Shown here piece after piece: positions 1-8,526 of a DNA stretch of 64,000 nt; the first letter of the stretch is position 1, and every line of letters starts with the position of its first letter. The stretch is taken from IMG/VR virus record IMGVR_UViG_3300032229_000533, positions 62,001 through 126,000 of that record; one strand, given 5' to 3'. Position numbers and translations under genes: made by a program. This stretch comes from a virus. The notes under the pieces were generated by a model. It did no database searches. It was not told where the DNA came from and was given only the letters and a program-made list of their open reading frames with translations.

Positions 1-2236
1 CCATACGACTCATACTATTACCCGCTTTGGTTTTTTCGGTTAGACGTTTTTTATAATCATCCATGGTTAACTTAACCTTAGCTCTTTGAGCAATTTTACT
101 TAATGGAACACGTTTGTCAAAAATCTTTTGTAAGTATTCGTAGTAGTATTCCACAAATGCTTTACCGTCACCCTGAAGCAACATCTTAACTCCCTTGTCC
201 AAAAACTCCTCAATATAAAGTGGAAGTTTCTTTGATTTGATACTATTACCTGTCAATTTGATTTTACCTTTCGCATCCATAACCGCATAGTTCTTACGAG
301 CTAAGTTAATACACGAAGGCCAAACCCCATCCGTATCAAGAGCCATTTCACCTCTCATGAAGATATCGTTATACTCTGCAACATCTGCTTCAGGGCCATA
401 ATATTCTTTACCCAATTTAACTTTCCAATTCAAACCACGACCAACATAAACTCTGTCTTTTGCATCAGACGGAGTTGAAAAGTTCACACCGTCCGTGTCC
501 ATTACCAAAGGAACATAACCTTTAGTCATGAAGAATTTAATCATTTGACGAAGGTATTGCCTACCTGTACAAGTAATTTGTTCTCCCATGTACATATCAC
601 CCCAAGCATAAACCTGTGGGGCTGACAACGCACCGAACATGGAGTTAATAAAGATTTTAATAGGTAATTGTTTGTTACCATATGATTCAGATTTCTTACG
701 GTCTGTTTCATAGTATTGTTCCGCAAGTTGTTTGTATTTGATACGAGTATCACGGAAATACTTTAACATTCCTTTCATCGCACCTGTAACATCACAATCA
801 GGAAATACATCGTGTACCAACTGAATAGAGGGGTATAGAGACGAGAAGTCGAGCTTAAGTACATCTTTAGAGTAACCAACCTTAAGTAGTCTTGAAAGAC
901 CTCCTACGAAGTCTGTCTTACCTTGTTTCGCGGGAATGGCAAGTCCATGTTTGTATGACCAAGCCAACATTAACATTTTCCATAATGTTGCGGTACCCAT
1001 GGTTGAAACCCTTTCATATGTTGTTGGAATCATCGCCGCCAACAAGAATGAACCTTGGTTGAACTCTTGGTCAACCTTCAGGGTTTCATCCAAGTCATCG
1101 TCAAGATACATCTCAACCAACTTGTCACCCGTAATCTTGTTATAAACATCAGAACGCTTTGAACACGCTTCGTCAATCTTAGAATCGGCACCAACTTTTT
1201 TATACTTTCCATTTTGAGTGTTTAACCAAAACTCTTCCTTCTTTGCATAGAATGGTCCGATATCCAAGTGGTCAATATATACACGGTCAGGTGCTTCAGC
1301 ATTAATGTATTGGGTAATGTATTTCAAACCCGCAGCCTTAATACTTGAGTTGATTGCCTGAGCTCTACGAACAGCGTGGATAATATCAATTACATTGTAA
1401 CCCCAAATAGAAGTTTGAGTAAATGTCTCAACCTCATTTGCGAGTTTCAACATACTATCTTTTCTTGTAAATGAATGGTCGGGGTGTAATGACCTACATA
1501 TTTTTTTTGGGTCAATTCCCAATATGTTACATCTCTCAAAAATCCAATGCCAGTCAAAGTTTGCTGAGTTATAACCACCAATAATACTTGGTTTTAATTC
1601 GTTAATAACTTTAAAGAATTCAATGATGGCATTTTTTTCTTCTGCTTCATCCATACACTCAATAACTCGGTGATATCCTTTATTTGTTTTAATTCCAATC
1701 ATGAAGATACGACCGTCCTTTGGTTCAAGAGCGGTCGTCTCCAAGTCATATACAAGTCTGGTTACCTCGTCATAGTTTTCAAATCCTTTAAATAAACGTT
1801 TTTCTTTTGAAATAAGATATTGTTCTACAGGAGGTAGAATCATTATTTTGTCTTTGGTCTTTTCACCCCATGGGTCACAACCACCCTCTCTAAAGAACTG
1901 AATAAGTTCTCTATATCCTTTGAGTGATTTAACCATGAAAGTCATACCATTCTGTAATCTTTCATTACCATGGGTTTCCAACTTGTCAATCATAATACCA
2001 TGTTTGGTCATGGCTTCTTTCTGAGCGGCTTTTGAGTTACCGTAAAAGTTAATACCACGTAGGTCACCTACCCAAGCAAATGGTGTAAATGTGTCCTTAC
2101 GGATTTCTTTTCCTTTACCAGGAATCTCTTTAATTTTGTAAATGCAGTTTTCGCGATAATCGTATTCGATTGCGACTATAAATTCTTCAGGGTCATTCCC
2201 GTGCAAGAACGATTCAATTTCTTCGTTTGATATCAT
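1..2236 (-). CDS. 43: Family B DNA polymerase, T4 gp43-like (C-terminus beyond window)
   Basis: Replicative DNA polymerase with proofreading exonuclease. I translated this frame by hand: it opens with ATG at 2236 and stays open for about 745 residues to the window edge; T4 gp43 is about 900 residues, so the thumb region is missing. Visible motifs: exonuclease motif I DLETT (about residues 164-168); polymerase motif A DFSSLYPSI (about 462-470); motif B NSMFGA (about 530); motif C DTDG (about 579-582), so both catalytic aspartate motifs are intact. It is preceded by a Bacteroidota-type promoter (2293-2323) and lacks the TATTTAT motif of the structural genes, which fits early expression. The family call is very secure; the exact C-terminus is unknown. 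Confidence 0.97.
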   Translation of the reverse strand, partial: MISNEEIESFLHGNDPEEFIVAIEYDYRENCIYKIKEIPGKGKEIRKDTFTPFAWVGDLRGINFYGNSKAAQKEAMTKHGIMIDKLETHGNERLQNGMTFMVKSLKGYRELIQFFREGGCDPWGEKTKDKIMILPPVEQYLISKEKRLFKGFENYDEVTRLVYDLETTALEPKDGRIFMIGIKTNKGYHRVIECMDEAEEKNAIIEFFKVINELKPSIIGGYNSANFDWHWIFERCNILGIDPKKICRSLHPDHSFTRKDSMLKLANEVETFTQTSIWGYNVIDIIHAVRRAQAINSSIKAAGLKYITQYINAEAPDRVYIDHLDIGPFYAKKEEFWLNTQNGKYKKVGADSKIDEACSKRSDVYNKITGDKLVEMYLDDDLDETLKVDQEFNQGSFLLAAMIPTTYERVSTMGTATLWKMLMLAWSYKHGLAIPAKQGKTDFVGGLSRLLKVGYSKDVLKLDFSSLYPSIQLVHDVFPDCDVTGAMKGMLKYFRDTRIKYKQLAEQYYETDRKKSESYGNKQLPIKIFINSMFGALSAPQVYAWGDMYMGEQITCTGRQYLRQMIKFFMTKGYVPLVMDTDGVNFSTPSDAKDRVYVGRGLNWKVKLGKEYYGPEADVAEYNDIFMRGEMALDTDGVWPSCINLARKNYAVMDAKGKIKLTGNSIKSKKLPLYIEEFLDKGVKMLLQGDGKAFVEYYYEYLQKIFDKRVPLSKIAQRAKVKLTMDDYKKRLTEKTKAGNSMSRM

Positions 2237-2292
2237 ATTTTAAACAGTTGGTTCATTAGCTTTCACACCATCGTGAAATTTACCTTCTAATG

Positions 2293-2323
2293 CAAATATA
2301 AAATAAAAAACTTAGTAATCAAA
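2293..2323 (-). promoter_or_regulatory. Bacteroidota-type promoter for DNA polymerase
   Basis: On the minus strand TTTG (2323-2320) is separated by 19 bases from TATATTTG (2300-2293). This matches the Bacteroidota housekeeping sigma consensus of a TTTG-like -33 box and TAnnTTTG at -7 with a 17-23 base spacer. The predicted transcript would start near 2286, giving a leader of about 50 bases before the polymerase ATG. The rest of the 2237-2323 gap holds nothing else I can see. Confidence 0.7.
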
Positions 2324-2701
2324 TTAACAACACGCGGTTTCTGAAATAAAACTTTCTTGGATATTAATATATAGTTCTTCTCTAATTGGAAGAATTAAAT
2401 TACCTTCGTCATTCCTAATTAAGAATTGACCTTGATATCTACCTGGTGTATTTGTATCCCTTGCGGTGAATTGAAAATATACGTAATATTCGGGAGCGGC
2501 ACCAATAGGTAATATTAAAGGTACGATACCGCATGGTGCGGAAACTATTTTAGGAATTCCTGTCTCCACATCTATCATTGTGAAATAGATTGTAGAAACC
2601 GCTAAATCTTCCATTAGTTGTAGAAATCCCGCTCTACCATCTTTAACAACCTGCATTTTTAATACAGGAAGAGTTGCGTTTTGTTTTATGTAAAATTCCA
2701 T
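2324..2701 (-). CDS. Small putative virion protein, possibly BppU/Ig-like
   Basis: Protein of 125 residues of unknown function. The composition suggests an all-beta domain. The opening YIKQNATLPVLKMQVVKDGR and the later Y-x-G-Q-F-L strand pattern resemble the N-terminal Ig-like domain of baseplate upper (BppU) proteins, which hold receptor-binding proteins; this is weak pattern similarity only. The protein ends in a Cys-Cys pair. A TATTTAT motif lies 4 bases before the ATG, and the start codon lies in a perfect 10-bp inverted repeat that also covers the stop codon of the preceding gene. Nothing shows a signal peptide or membrane segment. Confidence 0.6.
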   Translation of the reverse strand: MEFYIKQNATLPVLKMQVVKDGRAGFLQLMEDLAVSTIYFTMIDVETGIPKIVSAPCGIVPLILPIGAAPEYYVYFQFTARDTNTPGRYQGQFLIRNDEGNLILPIREELYINIQESFISETACC

Positions 2702-2722
2702 AACAATAAATATATTGTTATG
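2699..2722 (-). promoter_or_regulatory. Inverted repeat over a stop/start junction, with TATTTAT
   Basis: CATAACAATA (2699-2708) and TATTGTTATG (2713-2722) are perfect 10-bp inverted copies around an AATA loop. The arms include the ATG of the 2324-2701 gene and the stop of the 2718-4388 gene, so an mRNA hairpin could hide the start codon. The loop side carries the sense-strand TATTTAT motif (2712-2706). Confidence 0.45.
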
Positions 2723-4388
2723 ACTCTTTTCTTAAACTTCTTTCATAATGGTCAAACCTATCATGTTCAGTTGGGGTCATAAGTAATAACCCAGGATGTA
2801 ATTCACCTTTTTTAACTAACTGATACATGTGACTCATCCATGTTTGTTCAAACGGGTGAGCCCAAGTTGTATCTAAAAACATTTTTTGATTACCTGTTCT
2901 GCTTACAATCTGAGGCCAATTACAATAATAAACTTCACCTGTCACATATGGTACCCCTTGATATGTGTTAACAGAATCATAAACAGCTCTTGGAGCATTT
3001 GGGTCTAACCCTTGTTCAGGTAATCTATTTTTACCTGGCCAATATTTTTGTCTAACATTTTGTGGAACGTTGTACCAAGACCATTGGGTACCGTTATCAC
3101 CAAAGAATTCACTATAGTTAAGTTTTAAAAAATCAAAGTTTTCTTTTTTAACAATCTGTAGTGTTTTTGAATATAAGTTTGGAACATATCTATTAAACCC
3201 ATTACGACACACCTTACATTCATGTGGATAAAAGAACATGTCATCTTCAAAAAATAAGTAAAAATCTAAATCAGTTTCATTTTGAAAATGTTCGGCAATC
3301 CATTGACGACCACCACAAATACCTAAATTATCTTTTTTAATATGTTCAAAACCATACTCTTCACATAATTTCAAATATTCCTCAGTGGTTGACAAATCAC
3401 TTGAATTATCTAATAAGAATTTTTTTGTTTTAGAAATATAATCCTTATCGTATGCATTCATAGAATCAATTAAAGTTCTGAATTGATTAGGACTATTAAA
3501 TGTTATAACGTATAAACCAACTTTGTTCGTATCTAAAGTATTTTCTACTTTGATAGTACTTTCAGATTTAGGTTTTAATTCATTATTCTTTAAGTCTTCA
3601 AAAAATTTACCAAATAACCCATTAGATTCAATTTCAAAATAATTAATTAAATCCGAATGAGTGTAACACATTATACTAAAAATTGATTCTTCAGTTCCCA
3701 TATAATTTTCATCTAATGTAGTTTTTAGAAAATTATAATAGATACCATTAATATCGCTAATACTATGTTTTGGACCACCAAAAAATCCACCTCTGGCAAC
3801 TTTATTAACTTTTGCTCCTGCAATTGAATTCAACTTATTAAATTCAAATCCATGTATTTCGTTTTCTGCTTCATATGGAAAACAAACAAAAGAAAATTTT
3901 GAAATATATTTAGATAAGTTATTTAAAACTTTATCATGTGTAAAATATCCAGGATGAACCGTATTAGTTAGACCTGCGTCTATCCAAAACATCATTTCAG
4001 AATCAAATGGGTCCATGATTCTTGCATCGTTTAATAGAAACATTTTAGACATTACTAAAGGGTTATACATCTCTAATTTTGCCTGTGTTGATTCTGATAA
4101 CCACCCCGCCAAATTATACCAATCAGGGTTGGTTCTTATTTCTTGAATTTTATTGTAAAATTCATTTTTAAACCATTCTTGACTTCTATTAACAAATAAA
4201 GTATTTTCACGACTTCTTCTTTCAAAAACAAATGATTCTAATTCAGAATCACCAAAAATAATCATTGGATTATCAACTTTTAAAAGTTCTTCAAATTTAT
4301 TTAAATAGTGTTGAAATGAACGAGACCACCCTTGAGTAAGTCCGTCTCTTTTAATATTCCAAAGTCCTGTTACTAATGTTATTCCCAT
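2718..4388 (-). CDS. Two-domain glycosyltransferase (HtrL/YibB-like plus GT2-like)
   Basis: Protein of 556 residues. The N-terminal half (about 1-270) resembles HtrL/YibB-type putative glycosyltransferases: it opens ITLVTGLWNIKRDG and contains MMFWIDAGLTNT, a W-D-x-G pattern typical of that family. The C-terminal half (about 290-556) looks like a GT-A fold: it opens VGLYVITFNSPNQF and contains FYLFFEDDMFF, where EDD is a plausible metal-binding DxD equivalent. Acceptor and donor are unknown. It is the last gene of the minus-strand glycan cluster, separated from the next upstream gene by 19 bases. The start ATG has no Shine-Dalgarno sequence. Class is fairly secure; specificity is not. Confidence 0.75.
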   Translation of the reverse strand: MGITLVTGLWNIKRDGLTQGWSRSFQHYLNKFEELLKVDNPMIIFGDSELESFVFERRSRENTLFVNRSQEWFKNEFYNKIQEIRTNPDWYNLAGWLSESTQAKLEMYNPLVMSKMFLLNDARIMDPFDSEMMFWIDAGLTNTVHPGYFTHDKVLNNLSKYISKFSFVCFPYEAENEIHGFEFNKLNSIAGAKVNKVARGGFFGGPKHSISDINGIYYNFLKTTLDENYMGTEESIFSIMCYTHSDLINYFEIESNGLFGKFFEDLKNNELKPKSESTIKVENTLDTNKVGLYVITFNSPNQFRTLIDSMNAYDKDYISKTKKFLLDNSSDLSTTEEYLKLCEEYGFEHIKKDNLGICGGRQWIAEHFQNETDLDFYLFFEDDMFFYPHECKVCRNGFNRYVPNLYSKTLQIVKKENFDFLKLNYSEFFGDNGTQWSWYNVPQNVRQKYWPGKNRLPEQGLDPNAPRAVYDSVNTYQGVPYVTGEVYYCNWPQIVSRTGNQKMFLDTTWAHPFEQTWMSHMYQLVKKGELHPGLLLMTPTEHDRFDHYERSLRKES

Positions 4389-4407
4389 AAATTATTGTAT
4401 ATATGTT

Positions 4408-5355
4408 TTATAAAAAAATATTAAAATCGTCAAGAAAAGAAACGATTGTTTTAAATTGATTCTCAGGTAGACAATTATTAATAAACCATCTTTTTGATTC
4501 CTGAATCATATCATTATATTGGTTAGTCATACTAAACTCTAAAATCTCATTAACTTTTTCATCAATTATTGAATCAACGTTTTCTTTAGATAAAATTTTT
4601 TGTACCAAATCATCATTTATAAATTCAACATAATGAACATCCTTTATAATTGGTTCATAGGTTTTAGAATTAAGAGGTTGTCTCAAGTTTAAAACCCCGA
4701 GGCCAAATAATTCCAAGTCTCTATAACAAATGTTTGCAGCGCCATTTAAACTTAGCCCAAATCTGTGTTTAGAAACTTCATCATAATAGTCTTTCTTTTG
4801 TCTAAAATGTTCAGGGTTACCTTTTGTTCTAATATTAAAAAACGAATTATTTGATAATGAATTTAAAACATTTTCCCTAATACCGTGATTCAACCCGTTA
4901 AAATATGCTTTGTTGTCTTTAATTGATTGAGATTCAGTTGAAATTATGTATTCAATGTCTTTCCAATTTTCAACGTAATATACTGAAGGTTGTACAATAA
5001 TTTTATCTTTATACTCATCAATGATTGAATCGGTTAAATTAGAAACGCAAGAAAATTTAACAACATTAAAATTATTAGTTACAGAATATTTTAATATTTC
5101 AGGTGCATAGTCATACCAACTATGTACAAAAAATTTATCAGTAGTTTGATTGTAAATTACAAGGTTATACCAATTAAAAATATTACCTGTTTGATTGTTT
5201 AATGTTTTACCAAATCTGTGAGATAAATCACGTAAAGAAACATACTCAAATTGGATATTTGTTATTTCAGATAATTGTTTATGAAAATATTTGTAAAATT
5301 CACTAACATACCAATTATTATATCCTTGTTCGTACGATATGATTAATTTGTCCAT
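4408..5355 (-). CDS. Putative glycosyltransferase, CAP10/exostosin-like
   Basis: Protein of 315 residues, probably a glycosyltransferase. The stretch HRFGLSLNGAANICYRDLEL followed by FGLGVLNLRQPL recalls the C-terminal donor-binding half of CAP10 (GT90) or exostosin-like enzymes, where a conserved serine/glycine-rich loop precedes an acidic residue and a helix; this is my pattern reading, not a search. The start ATG overlaps the stop of the upstream gene by one base (TAATG), so the two are likely translationally coupled. It is soluble, with no signal peptide or membrane helix seen. It could be another GT-B family. Confidence 0.55.
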   Translation of the reverse strand: MDKLIISYEQGYNNWYVSEFYKYFHKQLSEITNIQFEYVSLRDLSHRFGKTLNNQTGNIFNWYNLVIYNQTTDKFFVHSWYDYAPEILKYSVTNNFNVVKFSCVSNLTDSIIDEYKDKIIVQPSVYYVENWKDIEYIISTESQSIKDNKAYFNGLNHGIRENVLNSLSNNSFFNIRTKGNPEHFRQKKDYYDEVSKHRFGLSLNGAANICYRDLELFGLGVLNLRQPLNSKTYEPIIKDVHYVEFINDDLVQKILSKENVDSIIDEKVNEILEFSMTNQYNDMIQESKRWFINNCLPENQFKTIVSFLDDFNIFL

Positions 5356-6215
5356 TATTTTTCAGTTGCGTGTACCGTACCTGCTCTAGGTCCTGTTTTA
5401 TATCCATTAGGTGTAAAAACTTTACTCCATATAGGATGAGAATACGAAATATCTAAATCTTTAAATCCTGCGGTTAATGCTGATACTCCAATTTCAAAAC
5501 CTTCTGCCCAAGTACCAAAAGTATAATCTTTGTTATTTAAATAATCATAAAACCATTTCCATTGTTCTACCATTTTATTTAATTTACCGTTATTGTTATA
5601 AAAGATTATAAGATATTCTGAAGGAAATGATGCTTCACCCCACTTGTGGTTCTCACCTTCAACAACTTGATTGATATTTGTATCCACCAAATCATAGTTA
5701 AATAATTTATGCCATGCAAGTGTACACAAATCATAATCTAATGAGTCGGTGTGTGGATTTTTCTTACAAAATGTGTTGTATTTTGATATCAAATTTTTAA
5801 ACTTGAGTCCTGTTCTTGGTGCAAAATAATCATAACCATTTTCAAAATTTGTTTTAACAAAGTTTAAAACTTGTTCTTTATCCCACCAGTCAAAAGAATT
5901 ATCACAATCCGTAAAAATAATGATTGCGTCATCAATATTTTTTACATGGTCTAAACACAAATATCTCATGTTAAAATTAAAATCACGAGCACCTTTATTT
6001 GGTCCAATAGGTAACGAAACTTTTAAATCTTCACGTTTAATTTCGTTATATTTGATTCTATCTGAATTACCATATTTTTCTTCAATTAAATGTCTACAAT
6101 CAGTAGTTATGTACATTTCAATATCAGTTAAAGATAAAACATCTTCAATCATTCGTAGTGTGTAATCTTTAGTGTAATTTTCACCAAAGCTTAAAGTTGT
6201 TATTATTATTTTCAT
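5355..6215 (-). CDS. Putative GT-A glycosyltransferase
   Basis: Protein of 286 residues beginning MKIIITTLSFGENY, a beta-strand start typical of GT-A transferases. IIIFTDCDNSFDW (about residues 98-110) carries a DxD-like TDCD element at the position expected for metal and nucleotide-sugar binding. A later acidic stretch EGENHKWGEASFPSEYLI may line the acceptor site. Overlaps the upstream gene by four bases (ATGA) and the downstream one by one base (TAATG), so it belongs to a translationally coupled operon. The sugar donor and acceptor cannot be told from sequence. Confidence 0.6.
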   Translation of the reverse strand: MKIIITTLSFGENYTKDYTLRMIEDVLSLTDIEMYITTDCRHLIEEKYGNSDRIKYNEIKREDLKVSLPIGPNKGARDFNFNMRYLCLDHVKNIDDAIIIFTDCDNSFDWWDKEQVLNFVKTNFENGYDYFAPRTGLKFKNLISKYNTFCKKNPHTDSLDYDLCTLAWHKLFNYDLVDTNINQVVEGENHKWGEASFPSEYLIIFYNNNGKLNKMVEQWKWFYDYLNNKDYTFGTWAEGFEIGVSALTAGFKDLDISYSHPIWSKVFTPNGYKTGPRAGTVHATEK

Positions 6216-7099
6216 ATTACAATATTTGTTAGTTTAACTTTTTTTATGTTTATAGGATACCAATTAAATAAACTTGTATAACTCATATCTCCACAATAGT
6301 ATATGTTTTTACATTTACTTAATATTATTAATTCCCCAACAACATACAATGCTTCATCAATAGTTTGTCCAAACCTAACAAATCCAGTTGATATATAATT
6401 TGGGCTATGATTTTCTAAATCACGATACATTTTAATATCTAAATTAGTTTCTGAAAATACTTTTTTCACAAAACTAGAATTTGAACATATAAAATATTTT
6501 TTGTTTGGGTTTAAAGTTTCAACTAAACGGTTTTTAAAATTCAAAATTCGTTCAGAGTTGAGGGGAGGTAACGAGCGATAATATATAGATTCAAAATCTT
6601 CTTCAAAATTATCGGAAATAAATTTATTTACATTATTTACAATATCTTTATTAAAGACATCAAAATCTTTTGCTCTGTCGTCATTATCGTTAAATGTAAA
6701 ATCAATAAATGGTATGTTTAAATTTTTAACCTCATCATAGTTACTTGTTGGCACATACACATCAAAAATTCCGTTAGTGTCATTGAATACGTCATTATTC
6801 CTACCTGAATACAATCTCTTATATTCAATATCACCGTATGTTGAAAACCCATTTACGGATACAAATAAATTATCTTTATTTAAAATTTTAAATTCATCAA
6901 AAAACTCATTGAAAAAATCAATATTTAATACTTCCTCTAAAGTTTTAACATTGTACTTATCATTTATAAGTAAAATGAATTGAAAATTTGTGTATTGATT
7001 TTTTAAAAAATCAACACAATTAACAATATCAAACACACTTAAAAATGTGTCTCCCCATCCATTTTCAAAACTGAATTTAAATAAGATTTTATTATTCAT
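6212..7099 (-). CDS. Unknown protein of glycan cluster, possible GT-B transferase
   Basis: Protein of 295 residues that I do not recognise with confidence. It starts ILFKFSFENGWGDTFLSV, where the Gly-rich loop after a first strand resembles the N-terminus of heptosyl- or fucosyl-type GT-B enzymes. Near the C-terminus GELIILSKCKNIYYCGDMS looks like the 'lists of suspects' helix-strand that ends the donor-binding domain of such enzymes. Rich in Asn, Asp and Phe. Overlaps its neighbours by four bases and one base, so it belongs to the same coupled operon. A role in glycan transfer is inferred mainly from context. Confidence 0.5.
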   Translation of the reverse strand: MNNKILFKFSFENGWGDTFLSVFDIVNCVDFLKNQYTNFQFILLINDKYNVKTLEEVLNIDFFNEFFDEFKILNKDNLFVSVNGFSTYGDIEYKRLYSGRNNDVFNDTNGIFDVYVPTSNYDEVKNLNIPFIDFTFNDNDDRAKDFDVFNKDIVNNVNKFISDNFEEDFESIYYRSLPPLNSERILNFKNRLVETLNPNKKYFICSNSSFVKKVFSETNLDIKMYRDLENHSPNYISTGFVRFGQTIDEALYVVGELIILSKCKNIYYCGDMSYTSLFNWYPINIKKVKLTNIVI

Positions 7100-7650
7100 T
7101 AATTATTTTTTTTCTTGAATGCACAGTAGTAATAATAGTGAGTACCCATATCAATTGGGATTTTTAATTCTTTACCGTTAAGATTAATCATTTCTAACAT
7201 TGGATAATGTTCTGCCATAATGGCGTCATCCAAGTCTGGTTGTAAGTGAATTTCATATTTATTACCAAAAACTTCATCTTGAGGCAAATAATATGGAACA
7301 ACAACGATTAGTTCTCTACATTTGTCTTTTAACTTATTTAAAAGGTTCTTAGCATCTTCTCTTGATAAGTGTTCAAGAATATCACCCATAATAATAATGT
7401 CATAATATTCAAACTCAAAATCTAATATGTTAACGTTGAATACGTTATCGTACATTTCGGTTAATTTATATTCCTCAATATAAGGTTCCCAAACTTCAAC
7501 CGCATCAAATTTTTTGAAGTAATCACCTAATAGTTTAATGTAGAATCCGTGACCACAACCAATGTCTAATATTGAACATGTTGGTTCAAAGTTTTCGGTT
7601 AAGTATTGTTTGACATCTGGGCCTAAATAACCCCAATTTCCTGGCATCAT
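7099..7650 (-). CDS. SAM-dependent methyltransferase (class I)
   Basis: Protein of 183 residues with a clear class I methyltransferase core. Motif I is ILDIGCGHGFY (about residues 33-43), which binds S-adenosylmethionine; IIIMGDILEHLSREDA (about 87-102) fits motif IV with the usual D-x-L-E-H pattern. It probably methylates a sugar or sugar nucleotide, judged from its place between glycosyltransferase genes. The start is one of two adjacent ATGs (MMPGNW). The stop overlaps the next start by one base. Confidence 0.85.
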   Translation of the reverse strand: MMPGNWGYLGPDVKQYLTENFEPTCSILDIGCGHGFYIKLLGDYFKKFDAVEVWEPYIEEYKLTEMYDNVFNVNILDFEFEYYDIIIMGDILEHLSREDAKNLLNKLKDKCRELIVVVPYYLPQDEVFGNKYEIHLQPDLDDAIMAEHYPMLEMINLNGKELKIPIDMGTHYYYYCAFKKKNN

Positions 7651-7654
7651 AGTT

Positions 7655-8524
7655 TTAATTTATAAATTTTTTTAGTTTATGTTTTATATTTTCATCTGAA
7701 TTTAAAATGTTATTAAGTATATCTTTAGAATTAACATTAGCTTCTAAAAATTTACCATGTCTAACAATCTCAATATAATCAATTAATAGAAAATCTGTAG
7801 ATAATGGTTTTTCATCTACATGATATGTGATTGGCGGATAGTGGTAACAGAAATTATTGAACCCATAATCAAAAAAGTTTTCTTTGTTTTCGTAAAAAGA
7901 AAAATTAAAAAACTCACTTAATTGTCTATTTTCACCTTTCTTGTTTAAGATATTGGTATTATCTAGTTGATGTAAAGTAAGTGATGGGTTGTGGGTTAAT
8001 AATTCTATTAGAGAAGATTTTTTCCAAACACATGGTTGTACTGAATACATATGTCGTGCAGTCACATCAAATTTATAAAAACATCCATCAGGAAACCCAT
8101 ATTCCGATAATGTTATATTTGGTTTTTCCCAATTAACCACAAAATTTTCAATGTGTTTTTGTGTACCCAAGGCTAAATAATCACCATTAATTTTATCTAA
8201 AATATTAATAATGTTATCAAATCTATTTTTATTTATTGGTGATTTAATTAGATAATCATCACACAAGAATAATATATAATCTTCAGGTATCTGATTTAAT
8301 GCGAATAATAAACTATCTCTAAAATGTGAACCATCACCTGAAAAATTAACATTTGAATCAATATAATTTACCCCATCAAATTTTTCATGTTGAGGTATTT
8401 TATTTGAAACAACATTAATTGTCTTGTTTAAATCTTTTGTGTTTTCTATTGTATAAGGCAGTGTTAGATACAATAAGTCAAAATAGTTTTCATTGGTAAA
8501 AACTACAAATGATATGTCTTTCAT
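7655..8524 (-). CDS. Putative glycosyltransferase (GT-A, GT2-like)
   Basis: Protein of 289 residues. It opens with a strand-loop typical of GT-A enzymes (ISFVVFTNENYFDLLYLTLP), and EDYILFLCDDYLI (about residues 89-101) holds a CDD element where a DxD motif is expected. HQLDNTNILNKKGENRQLSE and FCYHYPPITYHVDEKPL near the C-terminus recall the acceptor-side His/Asp residues of DUF-type phage glycosyltransferases. Separated by two bases from the upstream gene and four from the next. Donor and acceptor are unknown. Confidence 0.65.
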   Translation of the reverse strand: MKDISFVVFTNENYFDLLYLTLPYTIENTKDLNKTINVVSNKIPQHEKFDGVNYIDSNVNFSGDGSHFRDSLLFALNQIPEDYILFLCDDYLIKSPINKNRFDNIINILDKINGDYLALGTQKHIENFVVNWEKPNITLSEYGFPDGCFYKFDVTARHMYSVQPCVWKKSSLIELLTHNPSLTLHQLDNTNILNKKGENRQLSEFFNFSFYENKENFFDYGFNNFCYHYPPITYHVDEKPLSTDFLLIDYIEIVRHGKFLEANVNSKDILNNILNSDENIKHKLKKFIN

Positions 8525-8526
8525 AT

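Noticed and set aside
541-753. Minus-strand short frame within the DNA polymerase
   Set aside because: Different frame from the polymerase, with low-complexity translation and no start context.
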